Assembly: GCA_949126835.1 (NCBI GenBank)
Contig: OX421508.1
Coordinates: forward strand, 17,841,098 to 17,905,097
Direction: 5' to 3'
DNA from: Anisus vortex
Lineage: Eukaryota > Mollusca > Gastropoda > Planorbidae
Length of the DNA stretch: 64,000 nt
The number at the start of each line of letters is the position of its first letter. Position 1 is the first letter of the stretch. The notes under the pieces are model-generated. The model had not been told where the DNA came from, did no database searches, and saw nothing but the letters and a program-made list of their open reading frames with translations. Positions 1-11,729 of this stretch are shown here, piece after piece. The position numbers and the translations under genes were made by a program.

Positions 1-1441
1 TGTTTATACTGTGTTCAAAAATGTATATAATACATGGGCATATTTGTTTAAATTACCAACTATATTGAAAGCAATAAAGACATTTCATTCAAATTTAATC
101 CTTTTATTTTATAAATGTTCAAAGAAATATACTAATACTTTAGAACTAAGCCTGTACAGCTTATTCTTTATCAATATCAGCCCATTTGAAACCAGTTAGT
201 CTGCCTTCTGGATAGGCCAACATTATTTTGTTTAAAGCACAAGCAGGCAGCGGTGTGTGAATTTCATGACCAAGTATGCCAAAACACCAATAAACTGAGT
301 TCCTGTAACTGTAGGCTAAGCTGTGTATCACATTGTCCTGAAAAAAAAAGAATAATTACTGTTTAGGTTTTAGTCAATACTTTTCATAATTTTAGCTGTT
401 TTTTTAACATATCACTATTTGATGTATTTTTATATAAATCATATTTATAGGCCTACAACTATATTTTTTAAAACCCTTCTTCGGTTTCTGAAATATTTTT
501 ATAGTATAGAGCAATTGATTCAAAGGTTGAAATGCAAAAAGTGTTTTTTTGTTTTGTTTCAAGCTTGAGCTTATATAGCCTAACTATATATTGGGCTAAT
601 TTTAATTATTTTATCTAAAAACTGTTGCCAATGTAATCTTTTAATAATCAAGATCAAATAAAATTAATCCTAAGTAGCTTTAAACATTGAACAGATAGGT
701 AATAATCACTGGTGGTAAAGATAAGAGTAAGAGGATTGATCACACCCTAAGAAGAGGACCAGGAAACAGCTAGCCCCTATTATGCCTGTTACGGCCGGTA
801 TTCCTATGTCAATAGTCAATAGTCTACCTTTACCGATATGTAGCTTTTTTTACAAGTATAATTATTAGTCCGTCACAATTCATAATAACTACTTAGTAGC
901 GTATTCATTCTAAACTAAATCGCACAAGTAAGCCTCCTATAGTCTATAGCCTATAGTATACCGGGTAGTCATACAGTCACAGTCATAGTAATTAATATAG
1001 TAGGCAATAGCTAGCATATACTATTCATATAGCTTAAAAGTTCCGGTAGTAAAAGTGAATTTAAAAGTCGTTTTATGTAGACTAGTGTGAAAATTACCTA
1101 CATAGGCCTATCTTTAACGTAAGTCAGAAACTAAAAAATTGATAAAGTCAAACCCTAAGGCTATGATGCTAAGGCTAAGCCTACTAAAGTGTCGAGAAAC
1201 TGCATAGCCATAGTCTATGGCATAGCGCCATAGACCTAGCCTAGTAGGACTGTAGGAGGCTAATCAAGTAGGCCAACTTATCATTTGATATTTCCGATGC
1301 GTGATCCATTTTTCTCGATTGATTGATATATGCTGAATTAACACATTTATCGTCCACTCTCAAAAGAAAGACTTGTATATTTGAAAATGATATTTCAAAG
1401 GCTTTAATATGGAATTAAGTTACTATTTAGGCAGGACTTAC
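1..1441. repeat. Duplicated segment, copy 1 (left end outside window)
   Basis: Positions 1-1441 recur in direct orientation from 48633 to 49487 and again from 56449 to 57241, with an LTR retrotransposon splitting the second copy. Identity by eye is high, with scattered substitutions and small indels. Examples are an extra 6-bp step near 725 and a short deletion near 1336 where copy 2 carries about 220 bp more. The segment holds one recognisable coding exon (161-337, minus strand). Homology starts at base 1, so the true left boundary lies before this window. Both copies end at the same short motif at 1423-1441 and 57223-57241, which also occurs inverted at 44728. Confidence 0.9.
161..337 (-). 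CDS. Terminal exon of a P2X7-type intracellular domain protein
   Basis: Read on the minus strand, a polypyrimidine tract and CAG acceptor (338-340) are followed by 58 open codons ending in TAA (161-163). The peptide contains AYSYRNSVYW, then LPACALNKI, then a closing GRLTGFKW. This matches the C-terminal part of the P2X7 intracellular (zinc-binding) domain, which ends in vertebrates with an LPSCC...IRKEFP...YSGFK pattern. Such domains occur in many invertebrate proteins without the ion channel. What is seen is one 3' exon only; upstream exons should lie at higher coordinates on the minus strand, but none was recognised. A duplicate at 48792-48963 is frameshifted. Whether this copy is expressed is unknown. 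Confidence 0.55.
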   Translation of the reverse strand, partial: DNVIHSLAYSYRNSVYWCFGILGHEIHTPLPACALNKIMLAYPEGRLTGFKWADIDKE

Positions 1442-1519
1442 CCTTTAACATCCCTAATGTGAAGTAGAAAAGTGAAGTTTATAATAATCGGATTATTTAA
1501 GCACCCCACAGAATGGTTT

Positions 1520-1606
1520 ACTTAAATAGAGAACCCATAAACTAGTTAGTCTTAACATCATTTAAAAAATTAATAAAAATGCAAGACTAGACTCGGACCA
1601 GAGATG
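1520..1606 (+). mobile_element. 3' fragment of LINE-A fused to a second LINE tail
   Basis: The stretch around 1555-1600 matches the 3' end of LINE-A at 41205-41258, sharing AAAATGCAAGACTAGACTCG. It then switches at about 1603 to the tail of another LINE family (TGTTTGTTGGCAGCGCTATA followed by ATT repeats, compare 33680-33740 inverted). This is a mosaic of two 5'-truncated fragments with no coding capacity. Confidence 0.55.
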
Positions 1607-2129
1607 TTTGTTGGCAGCGCTATACAAATATAATAATTATTATTTATGGGTGGCCCAGTGTCCTAACTTGAGGGTGGGTGCGTAGGGAGCAGCTCCAACA
1701 GGCGCAAAACTGACACTTTTTAAACCTCTATAAACAACTGACATTTGAAATAGACCCCCGCTTAAGGCACGACCCGAGGCGCCATTTCTCTCATTTGCTA
1801 TATTATGCTACTCACTACTGTACGGACTCGAATTTGTTTAAAGGCATAGGTATAGTATAGGAGGCATATATAAATATATTGATATAATTTAAAGTACAAG
1901 CATAGGGCATAGCCACACATTGCCATACATAAGCCATAAGTTGGCCACACGGCCATAACTATAATGAAAATAATGTTAAAAAGTTGCGTTAATATAGACT
2001 CTAGTTCATTTCGTAGCAACTTTTTATTTTGTTTGTTGTATGTTTCCTGTGTGTAATGTATAATGCCTCCTTTTAATACTGTTATGCCAAACAGTAAAAT
2101 TATAGATATCTAGGCTATTATAGTAAAAC

Positions 2130-2433
2130 CATAGACTATAATACACATGGACCGCTTGCTTTGGTTTTTCTGCTATATGATGACTTGAAACACTGATTTT
2201 CGGAAATCCCGATTCTAAATAAAGTAATTGTTATACAGGAAGTAAAGTTATTGATATACATGTTCCGTTTTATTTAATTGCTATGATTTTCTCTATGAAA
2301 AATTAAAATCGAAAGTAGTACAGAGCGGGAAAATTTAGGCTATAGATCAGTGTTGCACGGAAAAAGAACAAAAGCTCTAAAAATAGAGCAGGCGCCGCAG
2401 GCGGTCCATGTTATTATAGTCAATGATAATAGG
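2130..2433. mobile_element. MITE with GACCGCTTGC terminal motif
   Basis: Inverted ends carry the motif ATGGACCGCTTGC (near 2147) and its complement GGCGGTCCATG (near 2401), next to TATTATAGTC. The same ends recur at 6660-6740, 29250-29520, 44360-44525 and 61830-61865, so this is a dispersed miniature element. It has no coding capacity. The TA-rich target makes the exact duplication hard to define. Confidence 0.6.
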
Positions 2434-2977
2434 ATTAATATGCCTACAAGCAGGGCCGGCTCATCTATATAGGCGAACTAGGCGGCTGCCTAGGGCGCAA
2501 AATTTTTTTTTGGGGGGGGGGGTGCAAAATTGAGGATTTTTTTTACTTTGGGGATTTAAAAATATAAACTATGATAAAGTTTAGTGCTTCTGCGCGTTAC
2601 TAGCATACTCAGATGAATAACTAGGTAGGCCTAATGAAAGGCGCAGGGTAGTTTATTTAAGTTGTCTAAGAAAATAGGAAAGTATGCCCTTACAGTAGTC
2701 TACTTAGTTTGGCAACCTTGTTATGCGTAGCGGATTGCAAAAAATCAACCCCTCACTTCCCCCGGCCACACCCTTGATGCGATGCGGCGGCGGAATATCA
2801 TAATGAAGTGACATTCAAGTCAGTGAGTAAGTCGTGAGGGCGCTCAGTTGTTTGCATTGGCAGTCCAGTTGTTGTTTTTGTGCATTTTCAGACTGTTAAT
2901 TACGAAAACGAGTACATTAAATCCCTTAAGTGACCCTAAGTAGCACAATATGGCCCATTCGGATTGATGCACTAACA

Positions 2978-5026
2978 CAGGGGTCTCCAAACTACGGCCC
3001 GCGGGCCGCATGCGGCCCGCGAGGCACTGTCATGCGGCCCGTGGAGTATTTTTAATCTACATAAACAAATTACGGAATTATACCTGTTTCCTGCCTAGTT
3101 CAGCAGATCCGGCGAGAAAGCATTGTGTGTGATTTGCAACGACACTGTGGCTGTGATGAAAGAATACAACCTGCGCCGTCATCATCAAAGCAAACATCAG
3201 GAGAAATATGCACATTTGGAGGGTGAAGTCCATGCAGAAAATTTTGCTAAATTACAAAATCAACTTACATCTCAGATGACAGTGTACAGTAAATCCTCAA
3301 ATGAAAACAAATCTTTTACTAAGGCCAGTTATAAAGTTGCTTACGTCCTGGCTAAAAGTGACAAACCGTTTACAGGTGGTGAAGTAGTGAAGGAATGTTT
3401 GTTGGAGGTGGATGAGGAACTTTGTCCAGAAAAGTCAAAACAATTTAAAAATGTAGCTTTGGGTGCAAATACCAAAGTACCCGCCGTGTTGTAGATATGG
3501 GTGAAAACATTGTGAATCAAATAGCGAAGAATGCAAGCAAGTTTCGCCATTTTTCAATTCAAATGGATGAATCGCTGGACAGCTGTTCCACATCTCAAAT
3601 GCTTGTGTTCATTAGAGGTGTGGTTGAAGACATGAACATAACACAAGAGCTGGCTTCCCTACACAGCAGTATGACACTGTTACCGGAGAGGATATATTCA
3701 ATGAGTTGGAAAAACATATATACTGATTATAACTTGGACTGGACTAACCTCAGTTGTCTGACTGTTGATGGAGGAAAGATCATGAGTGGCATAAAGAAAG
3801 GCTGGGTTGGACAAGTGAAGCAGATGTGTAACGAAAAAAAACATTCCACAACCAATGTTCCTGTATTGTATTATTCACCAGCAAGCTTTGTGTACTAAAT
3901 ATATGGACATTAGCAGTGTACTGAATCATGTGGTGAAGATGGTCAATTTAATAAGGTCACATTGGCTCAGTCATAGACAGTTCAGAGACATGTTGCAAGA
4001 TACAGACTCAGAATCGAAAGATTTACCATATTTTACAGCAGTAAGATGGCTAAGTTGTGAGAGAGTTCTGAGCATAGTATTTAAATTAAGAAAGGAAATA
4101 GGTGAGTTCCTGGAAAGTAAAGGCAAGCCACAGCCATTATTGTCTGATAAAGTGTGGGTATGGAAATTTGCCTTTGCTACAGACATAGCTAGTCATTTAA
4201 AATTTCTGAACCTAAAACTACAAGGAGATAAAAATCTAGTTTCTGATCTATACACCCTTCAGATCCAAACTTGTCTTGTTTTTGGAACAAGTACATGCCA
4301 ACAACTTGACGCACTTTCAGCAGTGCAAGGTATTCCTGGCTGAAGCAACAGCTGAGTTCCCCACGTCATTTGCAAGCGGGATCATCAAAGACCTCCAGCT
4401 GCAGTTTCACGAGCGGTTTTCTGATTTGGATTCAAAGGCAAAAGAAGTGAGACTGTTTCAAAACCCATTTGAAGCAGACGTGGCCAGTTGCCCAGATGAA
4501 CTGCAGCTGGAGGTCATTGTGTTACAAGCAAATGGCTTCCTTAGGGATAAGTTCAAAGAAGGACTGATGGGTTTTTACCAAATTTTGCCCAAGGAAGACT
4601 TTCCTAATATCAAAACGTTTGCATCAAGGTACCTTTCAATTTTTGGAACAACATACCTTGAACATACCTGTGTGAGCAAATATTTTCAAGAATGAAATAC
4701 GTAAATAAGAAGTATCAAAACAAACTTGTTCGATGATAATCTGAGGTCAATGTTAATGTTAGGGACATCAAATCTAAAGCCAGAAATGTCGGCTATTTTG
4801 GCATCGAGGAAATAATTTCACCATTCCCACTAATACAGGTGTTCAAGTGTAGTGCACCAATGTGTTATTAAATAATAACCGAATACAATAATATTAAATA
4901 AATAGTTAAGAACAACATCCATGTTTTTAATTCTTTTTTTATTTGGACCTTGATTGTGTAGTTGGCCCCCGAGCTACTGTTTGATAGTTAATGCGGCCCT
5001 CGGGCTGAAAAGTTTGGAGACCCCTG
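2978..5026 (+). mobile_element. hAT transposon, GTF2IRD2/ZBED5-like (Charlie type), inner element
   Basis: Perfect terminal inverted repeats (CAGGGGTCTCCAAACT at 2978, its complement ending 5026) are flanked by the exact 8-bp duplication CACTAACA (2970-2977 and 5027-5034). The subterminal GCGGCCCGC-rich motifs are typical of this hAT branch. The element is 2049 bp long and sits inside the hAT at 2451-6546, so it arrived later. Confidence 0.92.
3123..4770 (+). pseudogene. Broken hAT transposase (ZBED5/FAM200/GTF2IRD2-like)
   Basis: Reading pieces in several frames give a domesticated-type hAT transposase. An N-terminal BED-like finger (CVICN...LRRHHQSKH) spans about 3123-3200. A transposase core around 3497-3700 includes the FSIQMDESLD catalytic-type motif. 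A middle region (AVRWLSCERVL) lies near 4040, and a C-terminal region to 4695 continues in another frame toward the dimerisation segment (MKYVNKKYQ). The frame is broken near 3491, 3845, 4270 and 4695. The protein family is well known; this copy cannot make an intact transposase. Confidence 0.85.
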
Positions 5027-5417
5027 CACTAACACATCTGCGGTACCAGTTATCTCATGTTTGTGATGCTTTGGAAGAGATTTCTGAAGACACTAATTGG
5101 ATCTAGTGGCAGTATTGCGAAGACAGAAGCACTTGGGTTACTGAAAAATATCTCAGACTTCAAGTTTATTGTTGCACTTGTCACATAGCACAACATTTAG
5201 TTTCAAGTAAACATAACTAGTAAGATACTACAAGAAAAAGACTTGAGTCTCCAGAAAGCAGTTAGTCATGTGAAAAGAAAAGAGTTTTTGGTTACAGCCA
5301 GAAGTGATTTAGAGTTCAATAGAGTTATGGTTGATGCTAATGAAGTAGCATAAGAAGTTGCATGGAATAGAACCAGTATTTGAGAAAGAGAAGGTCTGAA
5401 TTTAAAAAAAGAGGAAA

Positions 5418-6000
5418 ATGGTTTATTACGAATCAACAGATGAATATGTAAATATTGCAGGCGACCCCTCAGAAAGTTTCAAGATTCACTTTTATTTTGC
5501 TGATTTAGACACAGCTACTAATGCGGTAAAAGAAAGATTTCTCCAGTTAAATTTAGTATCTTGTGTCTTTGGATTTTTGTACAACATTCCTGTCCTTAAA
5601 AACAAGACTACATCAGAGGTTAAGTCGATGTGCAAATACTTGGAACAAAACATTAACAAATCAAAAAGATGAAGGTTTGAATTAATCGGACGTTGCTGCT
5701 GTACGACAGTGTTCTGAACTAAGAGCAATTTCTCATCATCTTCATGACTCAGTATTAAACCTTGAAGAAATCCTAAACAACATTTACCAAACAGAATCTT
5801 AAAAATGGATTTCTTAACATTTGTGTAACCCTTCGAATTTTGCTTACGTTGCCACTTTTCGTAGCTAGTGCTGACCGAAGTTTTTCAAATTTTAAGCTAA
5901 TTAAAAACTATCTGTGTAAATATAGTACAATGTGACAGGTAAGACTTGCGGTTTTGGCGACAATTTCTATTGAAAGTGAGATAGCAAGACAGTTAGACTA
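5418..6000 (+). pseudogene. Remnant hAT transposase of the outer element
   Basis: A residual 84-codon reading frame (5418-5672) and downstream out-of-frame pieces resemble the middle and C-terminus of ZMYM1-like hAT proteins. The region around 5830-5950 gives a dimerisation-type motif with S-R-S-F-S-N-F-K. Many stops interrupt it. The related but longer copy on the minus strand at 23155-25718 supports the assignment. Confidence 0.6.
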
Positions 6001-7097
6001 AAAAGCCTTCATACAAGAATTTTGCTAAGCAGAAAGAAAGAAAAGTGCCATTAGGGTTTTAGTCTTGAGTATAATTAATGATGATCAGTATTTAAAAGTG
6101 ACTTTTGGACCGTAGTTAAGAAAACAATAATCCAATATCAAGTAGTCTTTGTGAATTTTGTTTTAAGTGTTATAAAAACAGAAACAAAATATCTATAATC
6201 TAATTGTGAGTTTCTGTTTGTTATTAAGAGAACTGTACATTAAGCAGGTATAAACCCATATATCTAATGTAAAAATGTGTGTTATGTAAATTTTCTAATA
6301 ATAATTTAGATTTCTAATTATTAATCTATAATGCAAAGTAATTGTTACTTTTCATTCAACTGTTTTATTGACATTTCACAGTCTTCAATCAAAGGTTATA
6401 AAATAAAAAATTTCGTTGGGCTATAACAATTATTAACAAAACACATTTTCGAAGTTCCATACCCGGCATACCTCGCCGAAGGCAGTTTAATGGGGGCGCA
6501 GAATTATTTTTCGCCTAGGGCGCCAAAAACCCTAGAGCCGGCACTGCCTACAAGTATTCATTTAAAGTCGAAAAAAATGCGATTGAATAAAACGGAACTT
6601 GTATGACAATCAGTTTATTTATAATAGGGAATCGCAAAAAAAGAAGATAATAGCATAAAAAACTAAAGCAAGCGGTCCATGTATATTATAGTCTATTAAA
6701 AAACTAAAGCAAGCGGTCCATGAGTATTATATATAGTGTATGGCGTAACACTAACAATAACAACGGGAATTCCCTTAGTTTGTAATGCTAGCTCTCATTC
6801 TCATTGGTCTAATATAAACGGATTTTCACATGATATATTATATTGGTCAACAATACGTGTAAATTCTTGTGCAGAGCTAAAACTTCTCAAACATAACTAT
6901 TATTATAATAAAAGTAAGTATGAATTTGATTATTTCTAACATTAAAATTCGAGTTAAATTTATTGATATTTTATTATTAAAAAAGAAAACCCAATATGTC
7001 AATTAATTCGTAATAGTAGTTGTAATATAAAGTACGGCCTATGTGTTGTAATATAAAGTATGTAAAGTAAGTAGGCCTATCGAATTAAAATATCTCC

Positions 7098-7215
7098 GTT
7101 GGACCAATTTGATACATAGGGCAGGTGGTAATTGAAGCAGCGTTTACACATTTCTGTGGTCATGTCATAATTGGATAATGTGTGGCCAGCACAATGTCCA
7201 GTTGCCGTTATTTTC
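7098..7215 (-). mobile_element. SINE fragment
   Basis: It carries the GTGTGGCCAGCACAATGTCCA core also seen inverted at 12940-12960 and 35100-35120, so it is a truncated, decayed copy of the tRNA-derived SINE family described at 12804-13045. Confidence 0.5.
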
Positions 7216-7379
7216 TTTAACTAGCTATATAGCCTATAGTATATCCTTCAGACTTTATAACAAATCTAGCATTCATACTTTCATACCAGGATAATGTGGT
7301 AATATATGAATATGATGGTAAAATAGTAGTCTTCTATAGGTTCCTATAACTATAACTATTTTACTTTAATAACTATATA

Positions 7380-7410
7380 TATTATATATATATATATAAT
7401 AGTTTTGAGT
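7380..7410. repeat. TA-rich microsatellite
   Basis: An AT dinucleotide run in non-coding sequence. The surrounding 6.9-7.6 kb shows no gene. Confidence 0.6.
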
Positions 7411-7629
7411 AGTTCACGGCCGAGGAAGCAGGTACACAAGTAGGCCTAGCTTATAATAGTTAAATTTATAATTAATAATAGTGTTATAGGCCTACTTAAA
7501 TTGCAGAAAATTAGTCTGACACACTTACTGTAAACTGGTTTATTACACTAAATAAAAGCAAGGCCAAGGGACATGGAATAAATGTATAATATAATTCTCA
7601 TCGTGTATTTATCTCTCTATTCGCCATTT

Positions 7630-7795
7630 TCAACTAGTGGAGGATAGTCCATTAACAATTTCTTTCCATGTCTTCCTGTCTCTGGCTTTCTTCTCTAACT
7701 CTTTCCAGCTTTTCCCGATCAGCTGCACATCCTTTTCTACTTTTCTTCGCTAGGTGTTCTTGGGTCTACCTCTTCGTCTTGCACCCTGTGGAATA
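7630..7795 (-). mobile_element. LINE 3' coding fragment (endonuclease/RT C-terminus)
   Basis: Read on the minus strand the sequence encodes GARRRGRPKNT with nearby lysine-rich text, then KARDRKTWKEIVNGL, ending in a stop. This is the typical C-terminal tail of RTE/Jockey-like retrotransposon proteins. Only about 165 bp is present, broken by a stop after the RPKNT motif, so it is a 5'-truncated relic. Confidence 0.6.
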
Positions 7796-7799
7796 TATA

Positions 7800-9815
7800 G
7801 CTTATATATATATATATATAGCTTGCCTAGTCAAATTTGTAGTCGGTTTTCTCAATGTGTGGCCCATGTATTTATATAGAAATCATATTTGGTCTGTCTT
7901 TTCCTTAAAGAAATCAGGTTTTATGTATAAGCTTATATAGGCCTATATATTTGCATACCTAGTCTAGTATTAACTAGGCATACTTTTCTTTTATTCAAAA
8001 TAAACGAATTCAGACGCATTATATTTGGAATAATAAAAAAAAATCTTTTGTAGGAGGTTTACAGGAAATGTAATTAACTTTGGTCCGTGCAAACTGTATA
8101 GGCTTAGGCCCTATATATTGAAAGGACAATAGCGAGAACAACACTAGGACAAAATATAGCTGATTCTTTTGTGACAATGGCAAAACTGGGGTAGGTGTAA
8201 ACTTGGCCAAAGTAGCGTGCCTAATTACTGTTAGCTAATTTGAAATCTTCATTTTGTAGCTAATCCTAAAACTAAATCACACCTCGTAAGACTTATTTAA
8301 TGTATTTAATTTATAAACGCCTTAAACGCCATTAACTCCTTAACCCTAAAAAAAAAAACAAGCAATTCAACTAGCTAACCCTTACCTTCTAATTCTATTC
8401 AATCTTTGGCATTTCTTCATGTTTATATATCTAACCAAAATAGCACAATTTAAGCTGAGGACGAATCAATTATAGAGAACTCCATTATATATCACCACCC
8501 ACTTCACCCATCCCACAATAATTGATGTTAATTTTTCAGGAATACCCGATGGCTAAATATACCACTTTTTTTTTTAACATTAGTCTACCTTGAAGAAACT
8601 CGGACATAAAGTAATGACACAGTGATCATAGTAGAATCGACCATAATATTAAGGTCCAAAGCATAGAGTCCAGGTCTAAAAAATGTTTTTCTTTAAGAAA
8701 AAGAAGCTCTAAACGTTATTTGTTTAACAATTTCCTTCCTAGGTTCTTAGTTTAAGGTTTCCATGTGTTTTTATGGTCTAAACTTATAAAACAACTATAA
8801 TAACATTAAAATACCCCAACGCCTTTAGAAAAATAATAAGAGGAAAGAGGAATAAACAACTGATTCCGCCCCCAAAGAAATATATGTCAGTGAGTTTTGA
8901 AGGGAATTTCCGATTTCCCGGGTCAAAGTAAAAAGGTCGGCGGTTAACTACCACAGCTCTATTTATAGGCGCTAATTTTGAGAATTCCCGAATTAGGGGA
9001 AAGATACAAAAAGAAGGAAATATTAAGTGTAAATAAATGTGTTATTCGGGATTACTGAATCGAAACAGGATTATATTCTAGATATAAATTTGTTGCCTTG
9101 TTTGTTCTTGTCTTCTAAAGTTTATACAAATTTGGTTTCTTTTATTTCTGCCATTTCTTATATTGATGCGTCGTGGTTGGTGATAATTTTTATTTAGAAT
9201 TTAAATGACAGGTAAGTTAAAAACAACGACACATGAAGCTTCTAATTATATGACTTGATCTTATCTCTAAGTTTTAAATTAAATAGTGTGCTATAGGGGT
9301 TTGCATCGGGGAAAAAAATTGAGGGAAGGGTTGAATTTAAAAATAAACAATTTAAATGCGTTTTTCATGTAGGCCTAACCCGCCTACCTCGTATAATAAA
9401 AAAAATACATAGGCCTATCCTCAGTCTAGCCATAGCGGCCATAGCCATACGATCACGCAATAATTGCCCAATATATGCCCATTATTTGCCCAACATAAGA
9501 CCTAGATTCAAATATTGGATCAGTATTGTGCCAACTAAGTGTGCTGTAGTTCAATATATAATGTATTAAACCTGGTTAACGTGTTTAAAAAGTCATAATA
9601 GGTAATGAAATATATACATTTTTTATTAATACTAGTTTAAGTGCTGTTATAGAGACTTATATGTATAAGTATAAGGTATTCATATTTGTAAAGAAACAGA
9701 CTATAGCTTATGTTCATTTTGCTAACGCCAAGGGAATTATAATAGCTGATGAAATCACGAGAGTAGCTGAATAAGCTTGAGATAGGGAAATAAAGGAGGA
9801 AGTTATGTTAAAGTA
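7800..9815. other. Non-coding stretch without recognisable gene
   Basis: AT-rich sequence with short homopolymers and frequent stops in all frames. I see no exon with convincing splice sites and no clear element apart from scattered taggccta-type motifs common in this genome. Confidence 0.4.
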
Positions 9816-9817
9816 AA

Positions 9818-11725
9818 CATTAAGAGATAGTTGGGCCGTCAGATATTAGGCTATATTTAGAGATAGTTGGGCAGTCAGGTATTATAGGCCCCTATTTAGA
9901 GATAGTTAGGCAGTCAGGTATAATATTTAGAGATAGTTGGGCAGTCAGGTATAATATTTAGAGATAGTTGGGCAGTCAAATATTATATTTAGAAATAGTT
10001 GGGCAGTCAGATAATAATAATAATAATAATAATTGTATAGCGCTGCCAACAAACATAATGTAAGCTCACAGCGCGTTTAACAAACAACTAAGAATTAGTA
10101 AGAATACGGATATTACCCTAGGCTATGTGTCAGATATTATATTTAGAGATAGTTGGGCAGTCAGGTATTATATTTAGAGAGAGTTGGGCGGTCAGGTATT
10201 AGAGATAGTTGGGCAGTCGGGTATTATATTTAGAGATAGTTGGCCTGTCAGGTATTATATTATTATATTTAGAGATAGTTGGGCAGTCAGGTATTAGAGA
10301 TAGTTGGGCAGTCGGGTATTATATTTAGAGATAGTTGGCCTGTCAGGTATTATATTATTATATTTAGAGATAGTTGGGCAGTCAGATATTATATTTAGAG
10401 ATAGTTGGGCGGTCAGGTATTAGAGATAGTTGGGCAGTCTGGTATTATATTTAGAGATAGTTGGGCGGTCAGGTATTAGAGATAGTTGGGCAGTCGGGTA
10501 TTATATTTAGAGATAGTTGGCCTGTCAGGTATTATATTATTATATTTAGAGATAGTTGGGCAGTCAGATATTATATTTAGAGATAGTTGGGCGGTCAGGT
10601 ATTAGAGATAGTTGGGCAGTCTGGTATTATATTTAGAGATAGTTGGGCGGTCAGGTATTAGAGATAGTTGGGCTGTCAGGTACTATATTTAGAGATAGTT
10701 GGGCAGTCAGGTATTAGAGATGGTTGGGCTGTCAGGTATTATATTTAGAGATAGTTGGGCGGTCAGGTATTAGAGATGGTTGGGCTGTCAGGTATTATAT
10801 TTAGAGATAGTTGGGCGGTCAGGTATTAGAGATAGTTGGGCTGTCAGGTATTATATTTAGAGATAGTTGGGCGGTCAGGTATTAGAGATGGTTGGGCTGT
10901 CAGGTATTATATTTAGAGATAGTTGGGCAGTCAGGTATTAGAGATAGTTGCGCAGTCAGGTATTAGAGATAGTTGAGCAGTCAGGTATTATATTTAGAGA
11001 TAGGCCCCTAGTTGGGCAGTCAGGTATTATATTTAGAGATAGTTGGCCTGTCAGGTATTATATTCAGAGATAGTTAGGCAGTCAGGTATTATATTTAGAG
11101 ATAGTTGGGCAGTCAGGTATTATATTTAGAGATAGTTGGCCTGTCAGGTATTATATTATTATATTTAGAGATAGTTGGGCAGTCAGATATTATATTTAGA
11201 GATAGTTGGGCGGTCAGGTATATGAGATAGTTGGGCAGTCTGGTATTATATTTAGAGATAGTTGGGCGGTCAGGTATTAGAGATAGTTGGGCAGTCTGGT
11301 ATTATATTTAGAGATAGTTGGGCGGTCAGGTATTAGAGATAGTTGGCCTGTCAGGTATTATATTCAGAGATAGTTGGGCAGTCAGGTATTATATTTAGAG
11401 ATAGTTGGGCGGTCAGGTATTAGAGATAGTTGGGCAGTCGGGTACTATATTTAGAGATATTGGGGCAGTCAGATATTATATTTTGAGATAGTTGGGCAGT
11501 CGGGTATTATATTTAGAGATAGTTGGGCAGTCAGGTATTATATTTAGAGATAGTTGGGCGGTCAGGTATTATATTTAGAGATAGTTGGGCAGTCAGGTAT
11601 TAGAGATAGTTGGGCAGTCAGGTATTATAGATAGTTGAGGAGTCAGGTATTATATTTTGAGATAGTTGGGCAGTCAGGCATTATATTTAGAGATAGTTGG
11701 GCAGTCAGGTATTATTTTTAAATTA
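9818..11725. repeat. 31/25-bp minisatellite
   Basis: A tandem array of a unit containing AGAGATAGTTGGGCAGTCAG. Units come in a long form (about 31 bp, with TATTATATTT) and a short form (about 25 bp, TATT only), and single-base variants (cag/cgg/ctg at one site, GGCCTG for GGGCAG). Long and short units alternate in blocks, indicating higher-order unit expansion. The array is interrupted at about 10012-10130 by an inserted LINE tail. No reading frame is maintained. Confidence 0.93.
10012..10127 (-). mobile_element. LINE 3' tail inserted in the minisatellite
   Basis: An AAT repeat followed by TGTATAGCGCTGCCAACAAA and the sequence to CCCTAGGC matches the inverted tail of the LINE at 33680-33800. 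It is flanked by GTCAGAT on each side, a probable 7-bp target duplication made from a minisatellite unit. It is a 5'-truncated insertion with no coding sequence. Confidence 0.75.
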
Positions 11726-11729
11726 AAGA

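Larger units (their letters stand above)
2451..6546 (+). mobile_element. Decayed hAT transposon (ZMYM1/TTF-finger type), outer element of a nest
   Basis: The ends are CAGGGCCGGCTC and its imperfect inverse GCCGGCACTG, flanked by an exact 8-bp duplication CCTACAAG (2443-2450 and 6547-6554), as expected for hAT. Its coding part after the inner insertion is broken by stops and frameshifts. Near 5840-5990 a recognisable hAT dimerisation tail reads ...ADRSFSNFKLIKNYL with later decay. A partial ORF at 5418-5672 covers the middle of the transposase. About 2.05 kb of its own sequence remains, against more than 2.5 kb for the related element at 23155-25718, so it is also internally deleted. Confidence 0.85.

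Noticed and set aside
1798..2019. 73-codon minus-strand ORF with hydrophobic stretches
   Set aside because: No splice sites or family resemblance; hydrophobic text is common in random AT-rich DNA.
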